NCBI RefSeq assembly: GCF_003003775.1
Contig: NZ_PVWJ01000020.1
Coordinates: 1 to 49,642, forward strand
Direction of reading: 5' to 3'
DNA: 49,642 bases
Source: Merismopedia glauca CCAP 1448/3
GTDB taxonomy: Bacteria > Cyanobacteriota > Cyanobacteriia > Cyanobacteriales > CCAP-1448
Shown here one piece after another: positions 42,308 to 49,642 of the stretch (the first letter of the stretch is position 1; every line of letters starts with the position of its first letter). The position numbers and the translations under genes were made by a program. A model generated the notes under the pieces. That model was given only the letters and a program-made list of their open reading frames with translations, searched no databases and was not told the origin of the DNA.

Positions 42308-43585
42308 ATGTTTCTTGATCGCATCTATGAGAGATCTGATATGCAAGTTACTACCTTTGAGCTAGAAATCTCTTCCAAAAAGCAGTCTGTCCCTAAAGAA
42401 GTTGACTTATTTGCTCCAGAATCAGGATTTGATTTAGAAACAGTCGAAAATAGTGGATTGAACCCGACTGTTAATCCTCAAAATAAAGATTTAGTCCGTT
42501 TATATCTGCAAGAAATTGGTCGAGTTAATCTTTTAACTCAATCTCAAGAGATTACTGAAGCCAAAAAAGTGCAACGCTATATGCGTTTGCTAGATTTACT
42601 GCATGAGGTTGGTCAAGCAGAGGATTTACCAGGTCAAGCCAAGGAGCCAATTTTACAACAATACCTAGCTTTAGTGGAAATCCGCGATCGCCTCTCTTCT
42701 CAGTTAGGTCATCGTCCAGCTTTAGAGCGTTTGGCAAAAGAGGCTCAGATATCGGTAGCAGATTTGAGAACTGCAATGCTATCTGGCAAGCAACGTTGGG
42801 CAGAAATCGCTAATCTTAGCGTATCAGAGTTTGATACCATTCAATCTCAGGCTTTAAAAGCTAAATCTCACATGATTGAAGCTAACCTACGTTTGGTAGT
42901 CTCAGTTGCTAAAAAATATCAAAACCGTGGTTTAGAATTACTAGATTTAATCCAAGAAGGTACGATTGGACTCGAAAGAGCCGTAGACAAATTTGACCCC
43001 ACCAAGGGATATCGGTTTAGTACCTACGCTTACTGGTGGATTCGCCAAGGAATTACCCGCGCTATAGCCACTCAAAGTCGAACCATTCGCCTTCCAGTTC
43101 ATATCACTGAAAAACTCAATAAAATTAAGAAAGCTCAGCGCCAGTTCGCTCAAGAAAAAGGCTATACTCCCACAATTGAAGATATTGCTGGTCGTCTAGA
43201 GATGAGTCCACCCCAAATTCGCGAAGTTTTAATGCGAGTACCTCGCTCTGTCTCTTTAGATACCAAAGTCGGGAAAGAAAAAGATACTGAACTTGGAGAT
43301 CTACTAGAAGCAGAAGACAATGCTACCCCAGAAATATTACTCATGCGAGAAGCTTTGCAAAGAGAGTTATTTAATCTCTTAGCAGAACTAACTGGTCGAG
43401 AAAGAGATGTAATCCGCTTAAGATTCGGATTAGAAGGAATTAATCCTCATTCTTTAGCAGAAATCGGTCGAGTGTTAGATTTATCGCGAGAAAGAGTCCG
43501 CCAAATTGAAAGTAAAGCTCTGCAAAAGCTACGTCAACCCAAGCGCCGTAGTCGTGTGCGAGACTACTTGGAAGCTTTTGGTTAA
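42308..43585 (+). CDS. sigC: group 2 sigma-70 factor, probably SigC
   Basis: A 425-residue primary-like sigma factor. Region 1.2 is DLVRLYLQEIGRVNLL. Region 2 holds the core-binding and -10 recognition helices (LRLVVSVAKKYQNRGLELLDLIQEG, YRFSTYAYWWIRQGITRA). Region 3 starts at LPVHITEKLNKI, and region 4 has the -35 helix-turn-helix (LAEIGRVLDLSRERVRQIE). The long spacer after region 1.2 and the total length fit SigC rather than SigB, D or E (320-370), but this is by length and style. Group 2 factors control stress and nutrient responses, SigC often carbon or heat. ATG 42341 is an alternative start. Confidence 0.85.
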   Translation: MFLDRIYERSDMQVTTFELEISSKKQSVPKEVDLFAPESGFDLETVENSGLNPTVNPQNKDLVRLYLQEIGRVNLLTQSQEITEAKKVQRYMRLLDLLHEVGQAEDLPGQAKEPILQQYLALVEIRDRLSSQLGHRPALERLAKEAQISVADLRTAMLSGKQRWAEIANLSVSEFDTIQSQALKAKSHMIEANLRLVVSVAKKYQNRGLELLDLIQEGTIGLERAVDKFDPTKGYRFSTYAYWWIRQGITRAIATQSRTIRLPVHITEKLNKIKKAQRQFAQEKGYTPTIEDIAGRLEMSPPQIREVLMRVPRSVSLDTKVGKEKDTELGDLLEAEDNATPEILLMREALQRELFNLLAELTGRERDVIRLRFGLEGINPHSLAEIGRVLDLSRERVRQIESKALQKLRQPKRRSRVRDYLEAFG

Positions 43586-43660
43586 CCGAAATAAATATCT
43601 CCGAAAATAAAGCTTAGATCGTTGTAAAATAGGACTATATGCGTAATTTGTGGTTTGCAA

Positions 43661-44995
43661 CTATAATCGCTCGATCACTTGGATAGCAGCTAGATACCGC
43701 TCTTTAATATCTCTGCGGTCTAACTCCTCTGCAATTCCTTGGTGGCTGCCGCGCTCAATCATCTCAGCATGTCGCCGCAGGGCAGTTTGCTCCGGTGTGC
43801 GGTGAGTAAAAGGAGCGATCGCGGCGATCGCCTCTAGCAAGCCTATGGTGACGGCGACACTCGATTGCCCATACTGGCGAATTTGGTTAAAGGCAGCATC
43901 CACTAAATCTGCAAACGCGATCGGTTCAGCGATTACGCGAAGCCGATTGCGGTCGTCGTAGCGGTAGGCAGAGGGAATCTCTCTTTGGGCTAAATGACAA
44001 AGAGCAGCACTAAGTTGGTCGATACACCGAATGGCAGTAAACGGATCGTTAATTCCTGGAGAAAGCGCGCGTACTGCAATTTCAACGAGTTGGTTGAGGG
44101 AAAACTCTACATCCTGCTGTTGGGTACGTTGTGAGCCAAGAACAAAGGCATCGTCGATCTTGGCTGCAAGCTGCTTATTTACCTTTTCTCCAGGAAAGGC
44201 TAGCACAAGTTCACTTCCTTGAACTACAAAGCGACCAGGGCGCTGCTCCACCCGCAATAGCAGATTATGCTCTGTGGCAATCTGCATCAATTGGTTGTGA
44301 TCAATCGCTTGAATGTAACCACTAGCGATGGTCTTAATTGAACTAGCACTTTCATCAAAATCGGAAGGAAGATCTGCAATACTCGTTTCTTGACGCTGCT
44401 TTGAGCCACTACGTCCCATCTTTTCGGGAAAAAGCCGATCGATTGCTCCATCAAGATCGTGTCCCACTTGTTGAATCACCCGATCGACTTGAATCGATGA
44501 GGCTGAATGATGAATGAAGTAAATCAATACCCCAATGCTGGCGATCGCCAAGCCAATCCCACAGGTCACTGCAAGATGAGGAACAAACTCATTTTCTTCT
44601 ACCCCATTGATTGTTCGCAGCACCATCAAGCTATAGACAAACGTGGAAATGAAAGTTCCCAGCACTACTTGGTTGCCCGTATCCTGCATGAAGTTACGCA
44701 GCAAGCGCGGACCAAATTGGGAAGAGGCAAGCTGAAGCGCCACAATTGTAATGGAAAAAGCCGTGGTGGCAACGCTCACCATTGAACCTGCGATCGCCGA
44801 GAGAATCGCCCGTGAGCCATTAGGACCAAGAGAATAAGCCCAGCCTAGATCTCCGATGATGTCCGTTTCTCGACTCTGGTCAATGCTGATAGTAATAAAT
44901 GAAAGGGCGATGGCCAGCACTACCATAACCGTTGGCACAAACCAGAAACTGGAATGTAAGGAATCCCACAGTTTGCTTAACTTTGCGTATTTCAT
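43661..44995 (-). CDS. DUF2254 membrane protein
   Basis: A 444-residue integral membrane protein of the DUF2254 family. Four main membrane segments lie in the first 165 residues (about 17-37, 60-85, 108-130, 140-163), with the family stretch FSITIVALQLASSQFGPRLLRNFMQDTGNQ between segments 2 and 3. The C-terminal soluble half contains a conserved SPGINDPFTAIRCIDQL motif. Function is unknown. Its ATG overlaps the stop codon of the upstream MscS-like gene by four bases (ATGA), so the products are made together; a shared role in ion or osmotic balance is inferred from that. Confidence 0.87.
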   Translation of the reverse strand: MKYAKLSKLWDSLHSSFWFVPTVMVVLAIALSFITISIDQSRETDIIGDLGWAYSLGPNGSRAILSAIAGSMVSVATTAFSITIVALQLASSQFGPRLLRNFMQDTGNQVVLGTFISTFVYSLMVLRTINGVEENEFVPHLAVTCGIGLAIASIGVLIYFIHHSASSIQVDRVIQQVGHDLDGAIDRLFPEKMGRSGSKQRQETSIADLPSDFDESASSIKTIASGYIQAIDHNQLMQIATEHNLLLRVEQRPGRFVVQGSELVLAFPGEKVNKQLAAKIDDAFVLGSQRTQQQDVEFSLNQLVEIAVRALSPGINDPFTAIRCIDQLSAALCHLAQREIPSAYRYDDRNRLRVIAEPIAFADLVDAAFNQIRQYGQSSVAVTIGLLEAIAAIAPFTHRTPEQTALRRHAEMIERGSHQGIAEELDRRDIKERYLAAIQVIERL

Positions 44996-46122
44996 CGATC
45001 GTTCTGAGCCGGATTGTGATTCGCTGAAGATCGATTACCCTCTTTAGCGCCATTGCGTTGAGATTGGCTCTCAGCAAGCTGTCTGATAGCGCTGCTGATA
45101 CTGTGTGACTTGGGAACTTCGCCTTTTCCGGCGGACCAGCCTTCTCGTTGACGGGTGCGATCGCCATCGGTGGCTTCGGTCTGGTCGTGGAATAAAATCT
45201 GCTGTGTTGGGAAGGGCAGATCGATCCCATTCGCTATTAGCTTATTTTTGATATTTGTTAATACGCGATCTTGCAGGTCTAAAATATCGGCACGACGAGG
45301 TGGTTGCACCCACCACCGAGCGCGAATATTAACTGTGCTACCTGCTAGTTCTACCACGATCGCATCAGAGGCAGGGTTTTTTAATACTCCATCAGTTTCA
45401 TTCATTGCCTCTAAAATTAACTCTCTGGCAGTATCGATATCATCGCCGTAACCAATGCCGATGTCATGCTCCAAGCGGCGATTGTTAAACGCGGTGTTGA
45501 CAGTGACTGAATTGGTAAATAATTCTGAATTGGGAATGACAATCCGCCGACCATCGTAGGTTCTAATCATTGTCGCTCGTGTTTGAATCTGTTCTACAGT
45601 TCCCTCAAAATCTTTGAATACGATTTGATCGTCAATTTGAAAGGGTTCAGTCAGGAGGATTAAAATACCCGCCAAGAAGTTTTGCAGAATATCCCGAAAC
45701 GCAAACCCGATCGCCACCCCACTAATCCCCAGTAGCTGCACCAGATCGGCAGCTTTGATAGAGGGAATCACGATTGATAGGGCAATAAACAAGCCTGCGA
45801 GAATAGTTGTCCCTTGAGCTAATCTCCCCAACACTAATCCTAGATTACGAGCCTGACGATGAGAGCGCGTCATTTTTTTGACTGTTCGCTTCAATGTTCT
45901 GGCAATAAAAAAGAAAATTGCGAATACAATCAACGCCAGCACGAGGTTAGGCAATAAAACCATGAATTCATTTGCCATTCCCTGAATTTTCTGCCAAACG
46001 GCGGTTACTTCTACACTCACAACCAGATTAATCAACACGTCAAAGACAACACTAATACGAAAACTATCAGACGAGCCTCTACCAAAGGTTAGTAGTTTGC
46101 CTGAGCGATCGCATACTCGCAT
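44992..46122 (-). CDS. MscS-family mechanosensitive channel
   Basis: A 376-residue small-conductance mechanosensitive channel homologue. Three membrane segments occur at about 55-75, 95-115 and 130-155, with a pore-lining helix (LLGISGVAIGFAFRDILQNFLAGILILLTEPF is the family core). The beta domain (VEQIQTRATMIRTYDGRRIVIPN) follows, then the alpha/beta domain. The C-terminus has a charged hydrophilic tail of about 60 residues (about 315-376) not found in the E. coli protein. It opens under membrane tension to release osmolytes. Four-base overlap with the DUF2254 gene downstream. The bases of this pair look richer in GC than those of neighbouring genes. Confidence 0.9.
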   Translation of the reverse strand: MRVCDRSGKLLTFGRGSSDSFRISVVFDVLINLVVSVEVTAVWQKIQGMANEFMVLLPNLVLALIVFAIFFFIARTLKRTVKKMTRSHRQARNLGLVLGRLAQGTTILAGLFIALSIVIPSIKAADLVQLLGISGVAIGFAFRDILQNFLAGILILLTEPFQIDDQIVFKDFEGTVEQIQTRATMIRTYDGRRIVIPNSELFTNSVTVNTAFNNRRLEHDIGIGYGDDIDTARELILEAMNETDGVLKNPASDAIVVELAGSTVNIRARWWVQPPRRADILDLQDRVLTNIKNKLIANGIDLPFPTQQILFHDQTEATDGDRTRQREGWSAGKGEVPKSHSISSAIRQLAESQSQRNGAKEGNRSSANHNPAQNDR

Positions 46123-46141
46123 ACTATAGATCTCGCTCTAA

Positions 46142-46166
46142 CTTATTAGCTATTATTCTCAATAAG
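46142..46166. promoter_or_regulatory. candidate AT-rich operator upstream of furA
   Basis: CTTATT at 46142-46147 and AATAAG at 46161-46166 form an inverted repeat around AT-rich sequence between the divergent MscS and fur genes, about 75 bases before the fur start. The base composition is like a Fur box, and fur genes often autoregulate, but the match is loose. Confidence 0.25.
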
Positions 46167-46238
46167 CTGGGTTTCTTGACAACAAGCTCGATCTTAGCTA
46201 CCATCAGAAATAGAAACTAATTGACTAGTAGGCTGACT

Positions 46239-46694
46239 ATGTCAGTATATACACCAAGCTCCCTGAAAGCTGAGCTAAACGATCGCGGTTGGCGATTAAC
46301 TCCTCAAAGACAAACAATTTTAGAAGTCTTCCAAAACTTATCTAGAGGTCAGCATCTAAGTGCTGAAGACCTTTATGAGATGTTAAAAGGAGAGGGTGAA
46401 AATATCAGTCTTTCAACTATTTACCGCACCCTGAAGCTATTATCTCGGATGGGAATTTTGCGGGAATTAGAGTTAGCAGAAGGGCACAAGCACTACGAAA
46501 TTAACCAACCTCATCCCTATCACCATCACCATTTATTGTGTGTTCGCTGTAATAAAACTATTGAGTTTAAAAATGACTCAATTTTAAAAGTTGGCAGCAA
46601 AGTAGCTGAAAAAGAAGGTTATCATTTGCTAGATTCACAATTGACAATTCATGCTATTTGTCCAGCTTGTCAAAGATCGCTATTACCTCTATAA
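46239..46694 (+). CDS. furA: ferric uptake regulator FurA
   Basis: A 151-residue Fur repressor. Residues 1-85 form the winged helix (RGWRLTPQRQTIL, LSTIYRTLKLLSRMGIL). The dimerisation domain has the HHHHLLC metal-site stretch, with CXXC pairs C101/C104 (CVRC) and C141/C144 (CPAC). The same residue numbers and the same total length are known for Anabaena FurA, which controls iron homeostasis and links it to redox state and other metabolism. ATG 46239 is used; the TTG at 46221 would add six residues unlike the family. Diverges from the MscS/DUF2254 operon. Confidence 0.88.
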   Translation: MSVYTPSSLKAELNDRGWRLTPQRQTILEVFQNLSRGQHLSAEDLYEMLKGEGENISLSTIYRTLKLLSRMGILRELELAEGHKHYEINQPHPYHHHHLLCVRCNKTIEFKNDSILKVGSKVAEKEGYHLLDSQLTIHAICPACQRSLLPL

Positions 46695-46817
46695 GCAGAT
46701 AATTAGTTCAGGTATCTTGAATCAGATGGGAGTAGCGATCGCTGGTGGCAAACTCACTGTAATCAGCAATTAATCTCTTTTTTTGGTGTTTACAGTAGTA
46801 ATCCCAAGCATTATGCC

Positions 46818-47372
46818 TTACTGCCCAGTTTCTCGATCTGGTTTTGGTTTTGGGACATCCAGCTTTTCAATGTTACTAGCTCTAACCCATCCTTCTTTTT
46901 TGGTTTCTTTAACTCGAATACGTACCCAATCTCGATCCTCGCCAGATTTAAGGACAATTACTTCTTGGTTATAACTAGCAACAGCCAGTTTTTCTGCCGA
47001 TTGATTTGGCTCTGCTCTCAAGCTTAAACCTTTTCGAGGGACTACTCGACCCCGATAGGCACCAGGAGGCAATTGCTGAGATGAATTGACTGTTGCCACT
47101 TTTTTAGTTGCAGTCTTTTGTTCTTCGCTAAATCGTGGTTTAGGGGGACTATTTGTCAGTCTATTAATAAAGTAATAACCTATGCCAGAGCCAATCCCAA
47201 CTAAAAGGGTCAATCCTACCAAGATACCGATGACTAACTTAAGTAAACCCGTCCACATGGTTTGAGAAGATTTTTGAGGATAAGTAGATGCGTAACCTTG
47301 ATTTACAGGTACGCTGAGAAGCTTATCATTCTCTTGGTCTAAGTTGGCATCTTGAGGCAGGTTTTGACTCAT
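46818..47372 (-). CDS. membrane-anchored bacterial SH3 domain protein
   Basis: A 184-residue protein with a hydrophilic N-terminal region, one transmembrane helix at about residues 40-65 (LLKLVIGILVGLTLLVGIGSGIGYYF), a linker, and an SH3b domain at about residues 105-170 (LSLRAEPNQSAEKLAVASYNQEVIVL, DWVRIRV, EGWVRASNI). SH3b domains often bind peptidoglycan peptides, so the domain probably faces the periplasm. ATG 47372 is preferred over 47420 because GAAAGAGA lies about eight bases upstream. It is nine bases or less from the ycf46 stop at the longer start and 57 bases from it at the chosen one, and is probably in the same transcript. Confidence 0.8.
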   Translation of the reverse strand: MSQNLPQDANLDQENDKLLSVPVNQGYASTYPQKSSQTMWTGLLKLVIGILVGLTLLVGIGSGIGYYFINRLTNSPPKPRFSEEQKTATKKVATVNSSQQLPPGAYRGRVVPRKGLSLRAEPNQSAEKLAVASYNQEVIVLKSGEDRDWVRIRVKETKKEGWVRASNIEKLDVPKPKPDRETGQ

Positions 47373-47429
47373 AAATATTTCTCTTTCATTAGGTAGGTGT
47401 GACTTGGCTGTACTTGTCACTAGTGATAG

Positions 47430-48947
47430 TTAAGGCATTTGGCGATGAATACTATTACTATTCAAACTCCCTTGTCTAGATGCCATCCGTGCTTTGCCTG
47501 CTGCTGCCCAATTTTGCAAAAATTGAATTTGTTCTTGAGCAGTTCTAGCTAGAGGAATTAGTTGGCTAGCTGCTTCTAGAATATCTTCGGTAGCAAAGTC
47601 ACGGTTTTGGCTAAAGCCGATGTGCATCGCTTCAATGAGGATTTGTTCGATTTCTGCTCCCGAAAAATCCGGTGTTTCATAGGCTAAGCGATCTAAATCG
47701 AAATTTTTCAGGTTTTGAGGTCGTAATTTAGACAAATGTACCCCAAAAATTGCACGACGCTCTTCTTGAGCAGGCAATCCCACAAAGAAAATTTCATCAA
47801 ATCTGCCCTTGCGGAGCATTTCTGGGGGTAAAGACTGAATGTTATTAGCTGAAGCGACTACAAAGACGGGTGAGGTTTTTTCGGCTAACCAAGTGATAAA
47901 AGTCCCAAAAACGCGGCTAGTGGTGCCAGCATCCCCTCGACTTTCAATCCCAGCAAAGGCTTTATCAATTTCATCAATCCATAGAATGCAAGGGGCTAAA
48001 GCCTCAGCCACTTGAATCATCTGACGGGTGCGAGATTCTGATTCGCCAACTAATCCAGCAAATAAACGCCCAACATCTAGACGTAGTAAGGGTAAATGCC
48101 AATGGTGGGCTATAGCTTTAGCAGTTAAAGATTTGCCAGTTCCTTGAATTCCTACTAGTAATAACCCACGGGGATAAGGCAAGCCGTACTGTCTAGCGCG
48201 TTCGGAAAATGCGCTACCGCGCCTGAGAAGCCACTCTTTGAGGTTATCTAACCCCCCAATATCAGAAATTTTTTCAGTAGCGGGGTAAAAGTCTAAAATT
48301 TGGGTTTGACGAATGGTTTGGCGTTTTTCTTCCAAAACTAGATCTACATCTTCAGGTCTAATTTCCCCGTGATTGGCAATAGCTTTAGCCAAAACGCGGC
48401 GAATTCTTTCCATCGATAACCCCTGACAAGATCTAACTAACTCATCTATAACTTTACTACCAACTACTTGACTGCTAGCGGCTAGTAGTTTTTCAATTTC
48501 CTGACGAATTTCTGGCGCTGTAGGTAAAGGAAATTCTACAACTGTGAGGAGTTCGCTTAAATCTGAGGGAATACCAATTTGTGGGGCAATAATGACGATA
48601 TTTTTGGGTTGGGCTTTGAGCTTTTGAGATAAGTTTCGTAACTTGCGGGCGATCGCCACATCTTCTAAAAAACGCTGAAAGTCCCGCAGAATAAAGACAG
48701 CAGGGGCATCTGGGATCATTTTCTCCAGTAACTCTAGAGCTTGCAGGGGGTTACGCCGAGCAAATCCCATATCGTTGGGATTTCCTTGATAACCATCCAC
48801 GAAATCCCAAATATATACGGGACGATTTCCCTGTTGCTTGGCAGAAAGAGCGATCGCCGCTTCTGCTCTTTCTTCTTCGAGTGTAGATATGTAGATCAAT
48901 GGATAGCGGGCGCGCAATAGTAGTTCAAACTCTTCTTTAAAGCTCAT
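47430..48947 (-). CDS. ycf46: Ycf46-like AAA+ ATPase
   Basis: A 505-residue AAA+ ATPase related to the plastid-encoded Ycf46. The N-terminal domain (about 1-220) begins FKEEFELLLRARYPLIYIST and resembles a degenerate AAA fold. The second AAA domain has Walker A GIQGTGKS (266-273), Walker B CILWIDEIDKAF, a sensor 1 asparagine in VVASANNI and a following arginine finger region. Reported for cyanobacterial Ycf46 is a role in photosynthesis under low CO2, but the substrate is unknown. Between the YceD-family gene and the SH3 protein gene on the same strand. Confidence 0.87.
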   Translation of the reverse strand: MSFKEEFELLLRARYPLIYISTLEEERAEAAIALSAKQQGNRPVYIWDFVDGYQGNPNDMGFARRNPLQALELLEKMIPDAPAVFILRDFQRFLEDVAIARKLRNLSQKLKAQPKNIVIIAPQIGIPSDLSELLTVVEFPLPTAPEIRQEIEKLLAASSQVVGSKVIDELVRSCQGLSMERIRRVLAKAIANHGEIRPEDVDLVLEEKRQTIRQTQILDFYPATEKISDIGGLDNLKEWLLRRGSAFSERARQYGLPYPRGLLLVGIQGTGKSLTAKAIAHHWHLPLLRLDVGRLFAGLVGESESRTRQMIQVAEALAPCILWIDEIDKAFAGIESRGDAGTTSRVFGTFITWLAEKTSPVFVVASANNIQSLPPEMLRKGRFDEIFFVGLPAQEERRAIFGVHLSKLRPQNLKNFDLDRLAYETPDFSGAEIEQILIEAMHIGFSQNRDFATEDILEAASQLIPLARTAQEQIQFLQNWAAAGKARMASRQGSLNSNSIHRQMP

Positions 48948-48976
48948 CGGCTGTCACGCATTGGAATAGGGAATGG

Positions 48977-49030
48977 GGAAGAAGGAAGAAGGAAGAAGGA
49001 ATAGGAAAGAAGGGAACAAGGAAGAAGGAA
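48977..49030 (+). repeat. long heptad repeat array (GGAAGAA family), about 7 to 8 copies
   Basis: Three exact GGAAGAA units are followed by degenerate units (GGAATAG, GAAAGAA, GGGAACA and more) between the yceD-family gene and ycf46. It is the longest array in the window. The exact-to-decayed gradient suggests expansion at its left end. Confidence 0.8.
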
Positions 49031-49100
49031 TGGGGTTTGGCTGCGTGACAGGAAAGGCTTAGAAAGGATTCTGTGGGCATAGAGGGTCAATTTTAACCAT

Positions 49101-49607
49101 TTAGTTAGTCAATTGACGTTTGAAGGCTTCTAAGGCTTGCCAACGCCGATCTACAGTGGTTTTTGATCCAGCCTCTGATTCTAATTTTACCCCTGGGCAT
49201 TGGTTGTCACATAACTTGCGTGGGGGAGTAGCCAAGCATAACTGCTCATAAATCCAAGTATCTGGAGCAAAATGCCCTTGAGGATCGAGTTTTTCGACTA
49301 AATCCTCCATTGGGGTTTCCCTTTCCAATGGGCCAGTATCTGGAGCATTGACTGCTGGATCTAACCAGATAATTTCCGAGGTTTTGATGCCTAGTTTGTG
49401 ATTGTACTGCTGCAAACAGCGATCACAAGTCAAGGTAATAATTGTTTCTGCTTGACCAAATACTTCTAAAAAGTTCCCTCGATGCCTCACCACTACTTTG
49501 CCACGAACTGGGGTTAAGGTATCTAAGTGGGTTAAAAACTGCTCAATTAACACCGATTGAGTACTTTCTGGTGCCTTAGCAAGATGAGGAATATAAATTG
49601 GTTCCAT
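49101..49607 (-). CDS. YceD family (DUF177) protein
   Basis: A 168-residue YceD/DUF177 protein. Two CxxC-type pairs, in LTCDRCLQQY and LCDNQCPG, match the family's metal-binding look. In many bacteria the gene sits before rpmF and the protein is linked to 23S rRNA accumulation; in plants DUF177 proteins aid chloroplast 23S rRNA processing. Here the next gene is ycf46 rather than rpmF, 153 bases away with a heptad array between. Start ATG at 49607 with a short upstream region before the window's end. Confidence 0.85.
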   Translation of the reverse strand: MEPIYIPHLAKAPESTQSVLIEQFLTHLDTLTPVRGKVVVRHRGNFLEVFGQAETIITLTCDRCLQQYNHKLGIKTSEIIWLDPAVNAPDTGPLERETPMEDLVEKLDPQGHFAPDTWIYEQLCLATPPRKLCDNQCPGVKLESEAGSKTTVDRRWQALEAFKRQLTN

Positions 49608-49642
49608 ATCTAAATTCTAGGGATTGGGCATGGGGCATGGGG
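49608..49642. repeat. heptad repeat at window edge (GGGCATG type)
   Basis: The last bases show GGATTGG followed by two GCATGGG units, another heptad periodicity, cut by the window end. A GGGGATT pair at positions 6-19 marks a similar array at the window start. Confidence 0.55.

Noticed and set aside
46239-46694. Fur homologue as Zur (FurB) or PerR (FurC)
   Set aside because: Length of 151 and cysteines at 101, 104, 141 and 144 agree with FurA of Anabaena.
18367-49030. Regularly spaced short repeats as a possible CRISPR array
   Set aside because: The units are seven bases, directly tandem, with no spacers.

Overview
The window comes from a beta-cyanobacterium, most likely filamentous or otherwise large-genomed. 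The evidence is the very frequent HIP1 octamer GCGATCGC, a beta-carboxysome operon (ccmK2-ccmK1-ccmL-ccmM-ccmN-ccmO), a CO2-uptake NDH-1 cassette (ndhF4-ndhD4-cupB), a Ycf46-type AAA ATPase, a FurA whose two CXXC pairs fall at the positions known from Anabaena, a group 2 sigma factor, and heptanucleotide tandem repeats typical of these genomes. No rRNA, tRNA or CRISPR array was recognised.

Layout. 1-4.7 kb: a short-chain dehydrogenase, a periplasmic M48 peptidase, a chimeric alpha/beta hydrolase and a REP-associated (RAYT) transposase. 4.7-8.2 kb: a STAND NTPase with 14 WD40 repeats, bounded on both sides by related perfect hairpins. 8.3-18.3 kb: the inorganic-carbon region. cupB, ndhD4 and ndhF4 run on the minus strand and the carboxysome genes on the plus strand, diverging from a 761-base intergenic region. 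Together they encode CO2 hydration and uptake (NDH-1MS') and the shell and core-organising proteins of the carboxysome; RuBisCO itself is not here. 18.4-20.5 kb: a small membrane protein and a four-carbon acid sugar kinase family gene. 20.8-30.6 kb: an envelope block with an RnfD/NqrB-like membrane protein, two tandem DUF2330 proteins that look homogenised by gene conversion, and a 1916-residue alpha-2-macroglobulin-like lipoprotein lacking the thioester motif. 30.7-33.6 kb: small unknown ORFs and a CapA-family gene broken by one in-frame stop. 33.7-38.7 kb: a TM0106-type nuclease, a VWA lipoprotein, a small exported protein and an aldo/keto reductase with ferredoxin-like clusters. 38.7-40.0 kb: two MITE-like elements, a frameshifted gene remnant and a gamma-glutamylcyclotransferase-like gene. 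40.0-49.6 kb: a four-repeat exported protein, a sigma factor, an MscS channel coupled to a DUF2254 membrane protein, FurA, an SH3 protein, Ycf46 and a YceD-family protein.

The carbon-concentrating genes are the clearest functional unit: NDH-1MS' converts cytosolic CO2 to bicarbonate, and the carboxysome uses it. CcmM retains the zinc ligands and disulfide cysteines of an active gamma-carbonic anhydrase and has an internal ribosome binding site for the short RuBisCO-condensing isoform.

The less expected content is structural. It includes a pair of covarying hairpins around the STAND gene beside a RAYT, a 125-base MITE with a perfect 8-base target duplication, a second MITE whose terminal repeat appears to supply the ribosome binding site of the gene it abuts, a 35-base exact repeat shared by a coding region and a nearby intergenic region, a fused hydrolase that lost its catalytic histidine, two pseudogenes, and several heptad repeat arrays. 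No single locus is clearly a new system. The RnfD-like/DUF2330/DUF2330/macroglobulin block and the hairpin-bounded STAND gene are the best candidates for follow-up.
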